This document shows, piece after piece, positions 45,215 to 56,226 of a stretch of DNA of 64,000 nt. Location of the stretch: assembly GCA_024330965.1 (NCBI GenBank), contig JANDJL010000011.1:20091-84090 (forward strand), given 5' to 3'. The notes under the pieces are model-generated. The model did not search any database and was not told the origin of the DNA. It worked only from the letters and a program-made list of their open reading frames with translations. The number at the start of each line of letters is the position of its first letter. The first letter of the stretch is position 1. Made by a program: the position numbers and the translations under genes. The stretch is from Nitrospira sp. (GTDB lineage Bacteria; Nitrospirota; Nitrospiria; Nitrospirales; Nitrospiraceae).

Positions 45215-46651
45215 TCACAACCGAGCGCGTTTTGCTGACTTCCCGGCCCGTAAATACCGGTCGATGCCAGCGGCCATCTTGCGCCCTTCGGCGATGGCCC
45301 AGACGATGAGCGATGCCCCACGCTTCGTATCACCCCCGGCAAAGACGCCGTCAAGATTCGTCATAAAGTGTTCATCCACCTGAACGCCGCCTCGCTGGTC
45401 ATACTTGACCCCCAGGCTGTCAAGCAGACCCTGCTTGACCGGCCCGGTAAACCCCATGGCCAGCAGTACCAGATCGACATCCATCTCAAACTCGGTGTTG
45501 GGGATCGGGGTGAATTTTCCGTTTTCATAGGCCACGCGGTGGGCGTACAACTTGGTGACGCGACCGTTCTGCCCGCCGAATTTCGTGGTGGACACGCTCC
45601 ATTGCCGATCACAACCCTCCTCATGCGCGTGTGAGGTGCGCAACTGCATAGGCCAGAGCGGCCAGGGAGTTGACTCAGCCCGTTGCGGGGGCGGCTCCGG
45701 CAACAGTTCGAATTGATGCACTTCTCGACATCCCTGTCGATGCGCCGTTCCCAAACAGTCGGACCCCGTATCGCCGCCGCCGATAATGACCACCCGCTTG
45801 TCCTTCGCGGTAATCGGCTCATCCGTGATCGGATCTCCGGCATTCCGTTTGTTTTGCTGAGTGAGATAGTCCATCGCGAAGTGGATGCCGCTCAACTCGC
45901 GTCCGGGCACACGGAGATCTCTTGCCTGCTCCGCGCCGAGCGTGAGCCCTACGGCATCAAATCGCTTAAGCAGCTCATCCCCGGACAGATCTTTTCCGAC
46001 CGTCACGTTGGTCACGAATGTAACGCCTTCCGCCCGCATCTGGTCGAGGCGACGGTCGATGACCCACTTCTCCATCTTGAAGTCGGGAATTCCATACCGT
46101 AGCAACCCGCCGATGCGATCCGCCTTCTCAAACACCGTGACATCATGGCCGGCGCGGCACAACTGCTGCGCCGCCGCCAGTCCAGCCGGGCCGGATCCGA
46201 CGATGGCCACCGTTTTGCCCGTCCTGGCGACAGGCAGAATCGGCTCGACCAACCCCTCGCTGAATCCGTGCTCGATGATATTCCATTCGATGATCCGAAT
46301 GGAGACCGGATCTTCGTTGATCCCCAATACACAGGCGGACTCGCATGGCGCCGGACAAAGACGCCCGGTGAATTCGGGGAAATTATTGGTGGCATGCAGC
46401 GCCTTGAGAGCGCTGAGCCACCTGCCGCGGTAGATAAGGTCGTTCCACTCAGGGATCAGATTGACGACCGGACAACCGTTGGTGCTTTGGCAAAACGGGA
46501 CGCCGCAATCCATGCAACGCGCCCCCTGCACCCGCAACTTCTCGTCGGAGATCGGCTCGTACAGTTCCTTCCAGTCTTTGACGCGTAATTCGACGGGACG
46601 CCGCTTCGGTCCCTCGCGCGCGAATTTGATAAAACCCCTCGGATCTCCCAT
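45215..46651 (-). CDS. gltD: Glutamate synthase (NADPH) small subunit
   Basis: A 478-residue GltD that passes electrons from NADPH via FAD and iron-sulfur centres to GltB. The N-terminal cysteine clusters CMDCGVPFCQSTNGCP and CPAPCESAC bind two [4Fe-4S] clusters. FAD and NADPH Rossmann motifs are VAIVGSGPAGLAAAQQL (about 150) and RVVIIGGGDTGSDCLG (about 285). The end carries GVFAGGDTKRGASLIVWAIAEGR. It follows gltB by 26 bp, as in most gltBD operons. Confidence 0.97.
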   Translation of the reverse strand: MGDPRGFIKFAREGPKRRPVELRVKDWKELYEPISDEKLRVQGARCMDCGVPFCQSTNGCPVVNLIPEWNDLIYRGRWLSALKALHATNNFPEFTGRLCPAPCESACVLGINEDPVSIRIIEWNIIEHGFSEGLVEPILPVARTGKTVAIVGSGPAGLAAAQQLCRAGHDVTVFEKADRIGGLLRYGIPDFKMEKWVIDRRLDQMRAEGVTFVTNVTVGKDLSGDELLKRFDAVGLTLGAEQARDLRVPGRELSGIHFAMDYLTQQNKRNAGDPITDEPITAKDKRVVIIGGGDTGSDCLGTAHRQGCREVHQFELLPEPPPQRAESTPWPLWPMQLRTSHAHEEGCDRQWSVSTTKFGGQNGRVTKLYAHRVAYENGKFTPIPNTEFEMDVDLVLLAMGFTGPVKQGLLDSLGVKYDQRGGVQVDEHFMTNLDGVFAGGDTKRGASLIVWAIAEGRKMAAGIDRYLRAGKSAKRARL

Positions 46652-46677
46652 CTGGTTCCAACGCTCCGACGAACGTC

Positions 46678-49600
46678 CTAGTGCGCGGCACCGGCTTTGC
46701 GTTTGCGCTCTTCGAGCACCCGCTTGTAGTCGGTCGGCATCACCTTCACGAATTTGGGCAACATGGCCTCCCAGGCGTCAAGAATCCGTTTCGCGTTTCG
46801 GCTGCCGGTATACATGAAATGCGACGCGATCATCTCATGCAGCATCTTTTTGTCTTCGTCCGTCTTCACTGTTTCAAGCTCGACCATGCCGAGATTGCAG
46901 CGGGACTCAAATTTTCCAAACTCGTTCAAGACGAAGGCGACGCCGCCCGACATCCCGGCGGCGAAATTTCGGCCGGTGCTCCCCAGCACGACCACCACGC
47001 CGCCCGTCATATATTCGCAGCCGTGATCGCCCGTGCCCTCGACGACGGCGCGCGCACCGCTGTTACGGACCGCAAACCGTTCTCCCGCTATGCCGTAAAA
47101 ATAGGCTTCGCCCTGCGTCGCGCCGTACAGTGACGTATTGCCGATCAAGATCGTCTCTTCGGGGTTGAACGTCGCCTCTTTGGGCGGGAAGACGATGATT
47201 TTTCCTCCCGACAAACCCTTGCCCAAATAATCATTGGACTCCCCTTCAAGAATCAAAGTGACCCCTCGCGCAAGAAACGCGCCGAACGACTGCCCCGCCG
47301 AACCGGTAAATTTGATCGTGATGGTATCAGGCGGCAAGCCTTCCAGCCCATACCGTCTCGCGATGCGTCCGGACAACATCGTCCCAACCGCGCGATTCAT
47401 GTTACGGATCGGCAGATCGAGTTTGACCGATTCGCCTCGTTCGATCGCCGGGGCGCAGAACTCGATCAACTTTCTGTCGAGGACGTCCGCAATTCCATGG
47501 TCTTGAACCTGCACGCAGTGGCGAGCCGTGTCCGGGCTGACCTCCGGCATCGTCAACAAGGCCGTCAGATCCAACCCCTTGGCCTTCCAGTGATCGATCG
47601 CCTTGTGAGCCTTGAGTTTGTCCACTCGTCCAACCATCTCGCCGACCGTGCGGAATCCAAGACCGGCCATGATTCTCCGCAACTCTTCGGCAACGAAGAA
47701 AAAGTAGTTCACCACGTGCTCGGGCCGCCCCGTGAACTTTTTCCGAAGCGCGGGATCTTGCGTCGCCACTCCGACCGGACAGGTATTGAGGTGGCACTTC
47801 CGCATCATGATGCACCCCTCGACGATCAACGGCGCCGTCGAAAAACCGAATTCCTCGGCTCCCAGAAGCGCCGCGATAGCGACGTCGCGGCCGGTTTTCA
47901 ACTGGCCGTCCGTTTCCACGCGAATCCGTCCACGAAGATTGTTCAGCACGAGTGTTTGATGGGTCTCGGCCAATCCCAACTCCCACGGAATGCCCGCGTA
48001 CTTAATGGAAGAGAGCGGCGAGGCACCGGTACCGCCCGAATCTCCGCTGATCAGCACCTTGTCCGCATGGGCCTTGGCGACGCCGGCTGCCACGGTTCCG
48101 ACTCCCACCTCCGCAACCAGCTTGACAGAAATATCCGCCTCCGGATTGGCGTTTTTCAGATCAAAAATCAGTTGAGCCAAGTCTTCGATCGAATAGATGT
48201 CGTGGTGCGGCGGCGGCGAGATCAACTGCACGCCAGGAGTCGAATACCGCATCCGCGCGATGACTTCATCGACTTTATGCCCGGGCAATTGCCCGCCCTC
48301 GCCCGGCTTGGCTCCCTGCGCCATCTTGATCTGTAACTCTCTGGCATTGACCAAATAATGGGCCGTCACGCCGAACCGGGCCGATGCCACCTGTTTGATG
48401 TAGGAATTCTTCGAGTCGCCGTTGGGGAGCGGAATGAATCGCTCTGGGTCCTCGCCGCCTTCCCCCGTATTGCTCTTCGCACCGATCCGATTCATCGCGA
48501 TCGCGAGCGTTTCATGGGCTTCCTTGCTGATCGCTCCGAACGACATCGCTCCGGTCGTAAAGCGTTTGACGATCTCTTTCGCCGGCTCAACCTCCTCGAG
48601 CGGAATGGGCTCCGGCAGAAACTTAAAATCGAGCAGCCCCCGCAAATTCGAGCGCCGCTTGCTCTCATCGTTTACCAGTTGCGCAAATTCCTCATAGATC
48701 TTGGGGTCGTTGAACCTGGTCGCGTGTTGGAGCTTGTAGATCGTCTCGGGATTCCAGTTGTGATGCTCACCCTGGACACGGTAGTGAATCTCTCCACCGA
48801 AATCGAGTTGACGGATCGGGGTCGGCTCATAGGCCACGCGATGCCGGCGGAGGGTTTCTTCCCCGATTTCCCGAATACCGATGCCTTCAATGCGCGAAGC
48901 GGTGCCCGTGAAATAGCGGTCGATCAGTTCACGATTGAGGCCGATGGCCTCAAAAATCTGCGCGCCGCAATAGGATTGCACGGTCGAAATCCCCATTTTT
49001 GAAAAGATCTTGAGCAATCCCTTTCCGACAGCCTTGATATATTTTCCCTCGGCGGTCTGCGCATCCAACCCTTCAGGCAAATAGCCGTCCCGTTCCATGT
49101 CCACCAGAGACTCAAATACCAGATAGGGATTCACCGTCCCGGCGCCGAATCCGATGAGACAGGCGAAATGATGCACGTCGCGCGGCTCGCCGCTCTCGAC
49201 GATAAGTCCCACTTCCGTCCTTGTACATTCACGAATCAAATGATGATGGACCGCCGAGATGCCGAGCAAGCTGGGAATCGGCGCCCACTCGTCGTTCACG
49301 CCGCGATCGCTCAAAATCAGGAACTTATAGCCTTCACGAATCGCCTGCGAAGCCTGGCGGCAAAGGTCGTCCACGGCTGATTCCAATCCATCCGGTCCTC
49401 CGGCGACCCGAAAGAGCATCTTGAGCGTCTTGCTTTTGAAGTGCGGATCCGCGATTTCCCGAATTTTCTGAAGGTCGGCGTTCGTCAGGATCGGCTGTTT
49501 GACGCGGATCCGGCGGCACGACTCGGGATGTTCCTCCATGAGATTCGGCTTCGGCCCGATGCTGGTGGAAAGCGACATGACCAGCTCTTCGCGAATCGGA

Positions 49601-51195
49601 TCGATCGGCGGATTCGTCACCTGGGCAAAGAGCTGTTTGAAATATTTGAAGAGCAGTTGCGGGCGTTCGGACAAGATGGCGAGCGGCGTGTCGGTCCCCA
49701 TTGAGGAGACCGCTTCCTGCCCGTCCACGACCATCGGCGTAATGACCATCTTCAATTCTTCGACCGTATAGCCGAAGGCTTGCTGTCGCTGACGAATGGT
49801 CGGATGGTCCGGCTGGGGCACGTTGAGCGGTTCCGGCAACTCATCGAGAGAAATTCGATACTGGGTCACCCACGCGCGGTAGGGCTTTCGGCCAGCGATC
49901 TCCGCTTTGACTTCTTCGTCATCGATGATCCGCCCCTGCACCGTATCCACAAGAAACATACGACCCGGCATCAGCCGTCCCTTTTGGTGGACCCGCTGGA
50001 TATCCAGGGGAAGAACTCCGGCTTCCGACGCCAATACGACCAACCCGTCCGTCGTCACCGTATAACGACACGGCCGCAAGCCGTTTCGATCCAACGTAGC
50101 GCCGATCAGTTTGCCATCCGTAAAACACACGGCGGCCGGCCCGTCCCACGGCTCCTGCATCGCGGCATGGTATTCGTAAAATCCGCGACGATCGAGATCC
50201 ATCTGCGGATTGCCGACCCACGGCTCCGGGATCAGCATCATCATGGCATGCGGCAACGAGCGCCCGCCCATCGTCAGGAACTCGACCGCGTTGTCGAGAC
50301 ACGCCGAATCGCTTTGGTGCTCATCGATGATAGGAAACAGTTTGACGATATCCGGACCGAACAGATCGGAATTCAATCGGCCCTGTCGAGCCTTCATCCA
50401 ATTTACGTTGCCCTTCAACGTATTGATTTCCCCGTTGTGGCAGATGTACCGATAGGGATGCGCCAACGGCCAGGTGGGGAACGTATTCGTGCTGAAACGC
50501 GAATGAACCAACGCCAACGCGCTGACCAGCGAGTCATCCTGCAGATCCTGATAGTACTCCGCCATCTGATGCGGGAGCAGCAACCCCTTGTACACGATCG
50601 TATTGACGGACAAGCTGGCCACGTAAAAATAGTCGCGCCCTTGAATGGCCGATTCACGGATCGCGCGTTCCACGCGCTTGCGGACGACGTACAACTTACG
50701 CTCGAACTGGGCCTCGTTAAAAATATCCCGTGCGATGAAGACCTGGCGCATGAAGGGTTCCGTGCGCCTCGCCACTTCCCCGATGACATCGCTCTTGACG
50801 GGCACGTCTCTCCAGCCGAGCAGCCGCAACCCTTCTTCTTTAATGACGTCGCCAAACACCTGTTCGCACTGACGCCGCTGATCCTCCAGCGGCGGAAGAA
50901 ACACCATGCCGACGCCATATTCGCCGGCCTCTCCCAACGAGACGCCAACATCGGCTGCCGCCCGTTTCAAAAACGCATGGGGAATCTGCAGCAGAATACC
51001 GGCGCCGTCGCCGGTCCGCGGATCGCTTCCCTGCGCGCCGCGATGCGCGAGGTGTTCTAAAACCTGGAGCCCTTTTTGGACGATGTCATGAGACTTCTGT
51101 CCCTTGATGTTGACCACAAAGCCGATTCCGCAGGAATCTCGTTCGTATTGGGGGTCGTAGAGCCCTTGCTTGAGAGGAAAGCCTGGAACGTTCAT
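46678..51195 (-). CDS. gltB: Glutamate synthase (NADPH) large subunit
   Basis: A 1505-residue GltB that converts glutamine and 2-oxoglutarate to two glutamates. The track's GTG at 51213 is less likely than ATG 51195, which follows AGGAT. The catalytic Cys lies in [11 protein letters not shown] at about residue 21; the preceding short segment is a propeptide, as is usual. Later come the FMN-binding TIM-barrel with [13 protein letters not shown], the [3Fe-4S] site in [18 protein letters not shown], and the C-terminal GXGXG beta-helix ([10 protein letters not shown]). The length is normal. It pairs with gltD. Confidence 0.97.
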   Translation of the reverse strand: MNVPGFPLKQGLYDPQYERDSCGIGFVVNIKGQKSHDIVQKGLQVLEHLAHRGAQGSDPRTGDGAGILLQIPHAFLKRAAADVGVSLGEAGEYGVGMVFLPPLEDQRRQCEQVFGDVIKEEGLRLLGWRDVPVKSDVIGEVARRTEPFMRQVFIARDIFNEAQFERKLYVVRKRVERAIRESAIQGRDYFYVASLSVNTIVYKGLLLPHQMAEYYQDLQDDSLVSALALVHSRFSTNTFPTWPLAHPYRYICHNGEINTLKGNVNWMKARQGRLNSDLFGPDIVKLFPIIDEHQSDSACLDNAVEFLTMGGRSLPHAMMMLIPEPWVGNPQMDLDRRGFYEYHAAMQEPWDGPAAVCFTDGKLIGATLDRNGLRPCRYTVTTDGLVVLASEAGVLPLDIQRVHQKGRLMPGRMFLVDTVQGRIIDDEEVKAEIAGRKPYRAWVTQYRISLDELPEPLNVPQPDHPTIRQRQQAFGYTVEELKMVITPMVVDGQEAVSSMGTDTPLAILSERPQLLFKYFKQLFAQVTNPPIDPIREELVMSLSTSIGPKPNLMEEHPESCRRIRVKQPILTNADLQKIREIADPHFKSKTLKMLFRVAGGPDGLESAVDDLCRQASQAIREGYKFLILSDRGVNDEWAPIPSLLGISAVHHHLIRECTRTEVGLIVESGEPRDVHHFACLIGFGAGTVNPYLVFESLVDMERDGYLPEGLDAQTAEGKYIKAVGKGLLKIFSKMGISTVQSYCGAQIFEAIGLNRELIDRYFTGTASRIEGIGIREIGEETLRRHRVAYEPTPIRQLDFGGEIHYRVQGEHHNWNPETIYKLQHATRFNDPKIYEEFAQLVNDESKRRSNLRGLLDFKFLPEPIPLEEVEPAKEIVKRFTTGAMSFGAISKEAHETLAIAMNRIGAKSNTGEGGEDPERFIPLPNGDSKNSYIKQVASARFGVTAHYLVNARELQIKMAQGAKPGEGGQLPGHKVDEVIARMRYSTPGVQLISPPPHHDIYSIEDLAQLIFDLKNANPEADISVKLVAEVGVGTVAAGVAKAHADKVLISGDSGGTGASPLSSIKYAGIPWELGLAETHQTLVLNNLRGRIRVETDGQLKTGRDVAIAALLGAEEFGFSTAPLIVEGCIMMRKCHLNTCPVGVATQDPALRKKFTGRPEHVVNYFFFVAEELRRIMAGLGFRTVGEMVGRVDKLKAHKAIDHWKAKGLDLTALLTMPEVSPDTARHCVQVQDHGIADVLDRKLIEFCAPAIERGESVKLDLPIRNMNRAVGTMLSGRIARRYGLEGLPPDTITIKFTGSAGQSFGAFLARGVTLILEGESNDYLGKGLSGGKIIVFPPKEATFNPEETILIGNTSLYGATQGEAYFYGIAGERFAVRNSGARAVVEGTGDHGCEYMTGGVVVVLGSTGRNFAAGMSGGVAFVLNEFGKFESRCNLGMVELETVKTDEDKKMLHEMIASHFMYTGSRNAKRILDAWEAMLPKFVKVMPTDYKRVLEERKRKAGAAH

Positions 51196-51441
51196 GTCCC
51201 GTATCCTGTTCACATTGTGGGGAAGTTTCCTGATCGGACGGAGCGCACCAAACGAGGAGATGTGGACCGAGTTGATTTCATCATGCTCCGGCTGAACCCC
51301 TCAGCCGATTCTCACGGAGGAACTTACTGGATGGGTCCTCTCTCTGTCAAGGTTGGTATCCACTGCTCCTGATCCAGCCACCGTTTGCTTGACTTTATTT
51401 CCCACTCTGCCATACCATCCCCCTCCATGAGCGGAGGGCCC

Positions 51442-52431
51442 GTGATCTCAACCATCAACACCATGGCGGACGTCTGGGAGGCGTATCGCCACGAACTGGA
51501 AGAAGTCGAGGAGCGAGTGAAGCAAAACCTCGATTCCAGCGTCGCACTCGTCAACACGGTGGCCGCCCAGATCTTAAGCGGCGGTGGAAAACGCATCAGG
51601 CCGCTTCTTCTTTTGTTGAGCGCCCGGCTCTGCGGCTACGCCGACAAAGAGCACTATCAATTGGGGAGCCTGGTGGAATTTATCCACACCGCCACGTTGT
51701 TGCACGACGACGTCGTCGACGAAGCTGATCTCCGACGAGGCCGACGGACCGCCCGACGGGTCTGGGGCAACCAAATCAGCATCCTCGTGGGCGACTACCT
51801 CTATACCAGGGCCATGTGCCGGGTCGTGGAATTCCGAAGCCAGAGCATCAACGAAGTGCTGGCCGAGGCCTGCAAGAAAATGGCGGAGGGAGAAGTCCTC
51901 CAGTTGTACTACAACGGCAATCCATCCATCCCCGAAAGCGACTACATCAAAATCGTCGAGCACAAAACCGCCGGGTTGATCGCAGCCGCCTGTCGCATGG
52001 GCGCCATCCTGGCCGAAGCCTCCGAAGCGCAGCAAGAGGCTCTGTTTCGATTCGGGCAGTATGTGGGGATCGCCTTCCAGGTCGCCGACGACACCCTGGA
52101 CTATACGGCAAACGGCACTTCGCTGGGGAAAACCATCGGCCAGGATCTGCGGCAGGGGAAAGCCACGCTTCCGTTGCTCCACCTGCTCCGGCAGTGCTCG
52201 GAACAGGACGCGCACATGATCAAAGACCGAATGGAAACCAGAACCCTGAGCGCCGCCGACTTGGAACGGATTCTGTTTCTTATGACGGAATATGGGTCGA
52301 TCACCTATGCGATGGATCGGGCCCGGACATACGTGGCCGCAGCCAAGCGGGAGCTCGATCTGTTCGAGGACAGTCAGGCGCGGCGTGCCTTGGCAGTCGC
52401 CGCCGATTACATGATCACCAGAGATCGATAG
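51442..52431 (+). CDS. Polyprenyl diphosphate synthase (octaprenyl-type)
   Basis: A 329-residue trans-prenyltransferase, extending isoprenoids for quinone or carrier lipid. The first Asp-rich motif is LLHDDVVDEADLRRG (about 85) and the second VADDTLDYTANG (about 215), typical of medium/long chain E-type synthases; GGGKRIRPLLLLL is the isopentenyl-binding region. I start at GTG 51442 because GGAGGG lies just upstream; ATG 51427 or ATG 51463 are alternatives. The chain length cannot be told from motifs alone, though a quinone side-chain role is likely. Confidence 0.92.
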   Translation: MISTINTMADVWEAYRHELEEVEERVKQNLDSSVALVNTVAAQILSGGGKRIRPLLLLLSARLCGYADKEHYQLGSLVEFIHTATLLHDDVVDEADLRRGRRTARRVWGNQISILVGDYLYTRAMCRVVEFRSQSINEVLAEACKKMAEGEVLQLYYNGNPSIPESDYIKIVEHKTAGLIAAACRMGAILAEASEAQQEALFRFGQYVGIAFQVADDTLDYTANGTSLGKTIGQDLRQGKATLPLLHLLRQCSEQDAHMIKDRMETRTLSAADLERILFLMTEYGSITYAMDRARTYVAAAKRELDLFEDSQARRALAVAADYMITRDR

Positions 52432-52556
52432 CCGTCTTCCCGCCTGTTCATATCGCAGAACGGCCTTGGGAACAAACTCCCCGCGGGATGGTAAGACTCA
52501 TTTCTCAGTCGATATAAATCGCTCAACCATCGTCACACGGAGCAAGAGGTCCGGTC

Positions 52557-53879
52557 ATGGCAGAGATTTTTCCGTTTCACGGCACACTCTACGACCCCGC
52601 CGTTGTGGGCGACATCAAAGAGGTGGTCGCCCCCCCCTACGACATCATCGACGCGGCCGGTCAGGACGCACTTCATCGACGTCATCCCCACAATATCATT
52701 CGCTTGGAATTGGGACTCGACCAACCGGGAGACGGACAAACCGAGAATCGCTACACCCGAGCTGCCGCCACATTGCGCGAATGGCTGGCAAGCGGCGTGC
52801 TCAAACGAGACCAGCAACCGGCTCTCTACTACCATACTATTGAATATCGCCCCCCCTCATCCGGCGCCGACACAACAGCGTCAAACGTCCTGCGCGGATT
52901 TCTCGCGTTGGTCAAGCTCGAGGCGTTGGACTCCGGGCGGATCTATCCCCATGAAAACACCAGGGCTGAGGCGAAAACCGACCGCCTGAACCTGTTGCAG
53001 GCCTGCAGAGCGAACGTGAGCCCCATATGGTCGCTGTATTCCGATCCGGAGGGCAACGTGATCGGACTTTTGGAAACGGCCGTGAAGGAACAGTCCCCTC
53101 GTTACGACTTTAAAGACGACGCCGGTTTCCGCGAACGGCTTTGGCCCGTCACCGACCCTGCTCTTCTCAATCAAGTTGCTCACGCCATGCGGAGCAAACC
53201 TCTCTTTATCGCGGACGGCCATCACCGCTATGAAACCGCGCTGAATTATCGAGCGCTTCGCCGCCAGGGCAACGGTCCCGCATCTCTCCAACCCTATGAC
53301 TGCGTCTTGATGCTGCTGGCTCCGTTGGAAGATCCCGGCTTGACCGTTCTGCCGACACACCGGGTTCTCACCACTCCCCTGCCATCGTACGAGAAGATCA
53401 AAGCCGTGCTCGGCGAGGCGTTCGACTGCCAGGAATTTCCCTACACGGATGCCACGCAAGAGACGGCGCGCGCGCAATTCATCACCGCCCTCAGGTCGAA
53501 CGGGCGATCCGCCCCTGTGTTTGGAATGGCCGTGAAGGGCGAACCCCGATACGCCACCCTGACGCTGAAGCCGGCCCATCGCCCATCACCCGATTCCTCG
53601 CCCCGCGCGCGGCTTGATGTGTCGGTGCTCCAGCAACTGATCATCGCTAAACTCTGCCCTTCGCGTGAGGAGCAAGAAGCGATTTTGTACACCAAGGACG
53701 ATCATGACGCATTGAATTGGGTGGCTCAAGGAATCGGCACCGGGGCGTTGCTGCTCAACGCGACCAAGGTGAAAGAAATTCGCGCAGTCGCGATGGCGGG
53801 CGAGCGTATGCCGCACAAATCGACGTACTTTTATCCCAAACCGCTCACCGGCTTGGTTCTCCACGTCATGGAGACGTAA
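52557..53879 (+). CDS. DUF1015 family protein
   Basis: A 440-residue soluble protein beginning EIFPFHGTLYDPAVVGDIKEVVAPPYDII, the DUF1015 signature. The middle has FIADGHHRYETAL, and the C-terminus ends HKSTYFYPKPLTGLVLHVM. The family is widespread in bacteria and archaea and of unknown function, often with a serine- or kinase-like guess. It follows the polyprenyl synthase by 126 bp and is followed after 17 bp by a regulator gene. Confidence 0.9.
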   Translation: MAEIFPFHGTLYDPAVVGDIKEVVAPPYDIIDAAGQDALHRRHPHNIIRLELGLDQPGDGQTENRYTRAAATLREWLASGVLKRDQQPALYYHTIEYRPPSSGADTTASNVLRGFLALVKLEALDSGRIYPHENTRAEAKTDRLNLLQACRANVSPIWSLYSDPEGNVIGLLETAVKEQSPRYDFKDDAGFRERLWPVTDPALLNQVAHAMRSKPLFIADGHHRYETALNYRALRRQGNGPASLQPYDCVLMLLAPLEDPGLTVLPTHRVLTTPLPSYEKIKAVLGEAFDCQEFPYTDATQETARAQFITALRSNGRSAPVFGMAVKGEPRYATLTLKPAHRPSPDSSPRARLDVSVLQQLIIAKLCPSREEQEAILYTKDDHDALNWVAQGIGTGALLLNATKVKEIRAVAMAGERMPHKSTYFYPKPLTGLVLHVMET

Positions 53880-53896
53880 CACGGGGAGGCAGGACC

Positions 53897-55300
53897 ATGG
53901 CCGCCAAAATCCTCATCGCCGATGATGATCCGGACATTGTGTCGGTGCTGCAAGATCGGCTTCAGTCCCACGGCTATGACATCGTCACCGCACGGGACGG
54001 TCAAGAAGCCTTGGGGCAAATCGCGCAGGAATCCCCAAACCTCGTGCTGTTGGATCTGACCCTTCCCAAACTCTCCGGCATCGACGTCTTGAAGCACTTG
54101 GAGCGTTCGAAGCAAACGGACAGCCTGCCGGTCGTCGTGATGACAGCCCACGGTTCCATCGACATCGCGGTCGAGGCGATGAGGGAAGGGGCTTATGACT
54201 TTCTGACTAAACCGCTGGACAAGGACCACCTGCTGCTCGTTATTCGAAAGGCCCTCGAACGAGACCATTTGCGCCGCCAGATCGACTATCTACGGTCCGA
54301 AGTCGCAGGCCGTTACGCCTCCATCATCGGGAACAGTCCGTCGATCCAAGCCGTTATTGAAGCGGCCCGCCGGGCGGCCAAATCAGACGCCGGCGTCCTG
54401 CTTCTCGGCGAGAGCGGAACCGGCAAGGAACTATTCGCCCGCTCCATCCACCAATGGAGCCACCGCCAGACCATGCCGCTCATTGTCATCAACTGCGTGG
54501 CGCTGACCGAAACGTTGCTAGAAAACGAGCTGTTCGGCCATGAACGCGGCGCCTTTACCGGAGCGGACCGGCAACAGAAAGGCAAGTTGGAAATGGCCGA
54601 CGGAGGCACGGTGTTTCTGGACGAAATCGGCGACATGTCGCTACCGCTGCAAGCCAAACTGTTGCGCGTGCTGCAGGACCGCGAGTTTCACCGGGTCGGC
54701 GGGACCAAGACCATTTCGGTGAATATCCGTATCATCGCGGCCACCAACAAAGATTTGAAGAAAGCCGTCAAAGCCGGCGCGTTCCGTGAAGACCTCTACT
54801 TTCGATTGAACGTCATCACGCTCACACTTCCCCCCCTGCGGGAGCGTCGAAGCGACATCCCCGCCTTGGCTCAATTCTTCCTCGACCGACACGCGAAGGA
54901 TGCCAAACGTCCGCACATGACCTTCAGTCCTGAGGCACTAGAGGCCCTGAGCAAGTACAATTGGCCGGGCAATATTCGAGAGTTGGAGAACGTGATCGCC
55001 CGTGCCGTCGTCTTGAGCCCCACCGACACGATCGAACCCAACATGCTCGCCCTGTTGCAAGAAGAACAGGACCTCCGCCCCAAAGATGGCCCCTCTCTTC
55101 ATTATTTGGATTTACCCTACCATCAATCCATGGAAGAACACAGTCGCTACATCATCGCCCGCGCCGTCGCCCATGCCAACGGCAATCAAACCAAGGCCGC
55201 GGAGTTTTTGAAACTCCAGCGCACCTATTTGGCTCGTTTGATTAAACGCCACAAATCGATGGGAGGGCTGGGACCCTCTGTTCCATCCGACGGCGTATGA
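53897..55300 (+). CDS. Sigma-54-dependent response regulator
   Basis: The track starts at 53717, but ATG 53897 has GGAGGCAGG upstream and opens the receiver domain (KILIADDDPDIVS), giving 467 residues. The phospho-acceptor is in VLLDLTLPKLSG. The AAA+ domain has Walker A LGESGTGKELFAR, the sigma-54 loop GAFTGA and TVFLDEIGDM. The Fis-type HTH ends NQTKAAEFLKLQRTYLARLIKR. No histidine kinase is next to it, so it may be an orphan served by a distant kinase; an accessory regulator role is inferred. Confidence 0.92.
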   Translation: MAAKILIADDDPDIVSVLQDRLQSHGYDIVTARDGQEALGQIAQESPNLVLLDLTLPKLSGIDVLKHLERSKQTDSLPVVVMTAHGSIDIAVEAMREGAYDFLTKPLDKDHLLLVIRKALERDHLRRQIDYLRSEVAGRYASIIGNSPSIQAVIEAARRAAKSDAGVLLLGESGTGKELFARSIHQWSHRQTMPLIVINCVALTETLLENELFGHERGAFTGADRQQKGKLEMADGGTVFLDEIGDMSLPLQAKLLRVLQDREFHRVGGTKTISVNIRIIAATNKDLKKAVKAGAFREDLYFRLNVITLTLPPLRERRSDIPALAQFFLDRHAKDAKRPHMTFSPEALEALSKYNWPGNIRELENVIARAVVLSPTDTIEPNMLALLQEEQDLRPKDGPSLHYLDLPYHQSMEEHSRYIIARAVAHANGNQTKAAEFLKLQRTYLARLIKRHKSMGGLGPSVPSDGV

Positions 55301-55391
55301 CGCCCCTTTCCATTGATTCGTCAAGAACAAAGACCGGCCATCTCTTCGTCGGCCGTTCCGAAAGAAGAGACGAAGAAGATTTGGTGCTCGA

Positions 55392-56138
55392 CTACCGGCC
55401 GGGGACGAACAGTCGATCCTCCAGGCGAATCAGTCCCGCCCGAACGTCTTGCTCGGCCTGAGCGTATCGTTCGATGGTCCCGACATCGGACCAATAGCCG
55501 TGCATGTCGTACCCCAGCACTCTTTCACCCCGTTTGATGGCTGCGACATAGGGATCAATGATCGATAGCACCGTTCCCCTGGGCACATCCTGCAACAGGC
55601 GTGAATCCAGGATATGAACGCCGGCGAACATGCGCGGGATCGTCGGACCAGCCTGTTCAAGCCCCTTGCCCGTGATGCGAATGATTCGCTGCTCCGTTCC
55701 TATCTCCACCAAGCCCCACCGAACAGCGTCGTCATCCTCCCGCGTCACCAATGTCGCCACGGCTTTCTCGGCGAAATGGAACGCCATGAGTTCCTCCAGG
55801 TCCAGTTCGACGAGCGTATCGCCGTTTAAGACCAACACCGGCTTTCCCTCAAAATAGGACTCGGCCTGTTTGATCCCTCCGCCGGTGCCCAGAATCGTTG
55901 TCTCTTTGGAGTACATAATCCGCAGACCGAATTGCGACCCATCGCCCAATGCCTCTTCGATCATCGAGCCGAGATAGTGCAGATTGATGACGACATCCCG
56001 AAATCCATGACGCCTGAGCAGCAACAGATTCCACACAATCAACGGCGTACCGCCGACCGGCAACAGCGGCTTCGGCATGCCGTCGGTCAACGGCCGAAGG
56101 CGGGTTCCGAGCCCCGCAGCAAGAATCATGGCCTTCAT
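55392..56138 (-). CDS. murU: MurNAc-1-phosphate uridylyltransferase-like nucleotidyltransferase
   Basis: ATG 56138 has GAGGAT upstream, giving 248 residues; the track start at 56441 lies in the next gene's shadow. The N-terminal KAMILAAGLGTRLRPLTDGMPKP is the NTP-transferase signature, with LVLNGDTLVELDLEEL as the metal site and YWSDVGTIERYAQAE at the end. MurU couples UTP to MurNAc-1-P in the cell-wall recycling bypass. The assignment rests on the neighbouring AmgK-like kinase gene; a mannose- or glucose-1-phosphate nucleotidyltransferase is the alternative. Confidence 0.78.
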   Translation of the reverse strand: MKAMILAAGLGTRLRPLTDGMPKPLLPVGGTPLIVWNLLLLRRHGFRDVVINLHYLGSMIEEALGDGSQFGLRIMYSKETTILGTGGGIKQAESYFEGKPVLVLNGDTLVELDLEELMAFHFAEKAVATLVTREDDDAVRWGLVEIGTEQRIIRITGKGLEQAGPTIPRMFAGVHILDSRLLQDVPRGTVLSIIDPYVAAIKRGERVLGYDMHGYWSDVGTIERYAQAEQDVRAGLIRLEDRLFVPGR

Positions 56139-56226
56139 AACACGGATCCTCAGAGCCGGGATACGCCGAAAATCAGCGTGATCACCTGCAAACCGGACCG
56201 ACATCACCCGCCGAACGGATGACCGC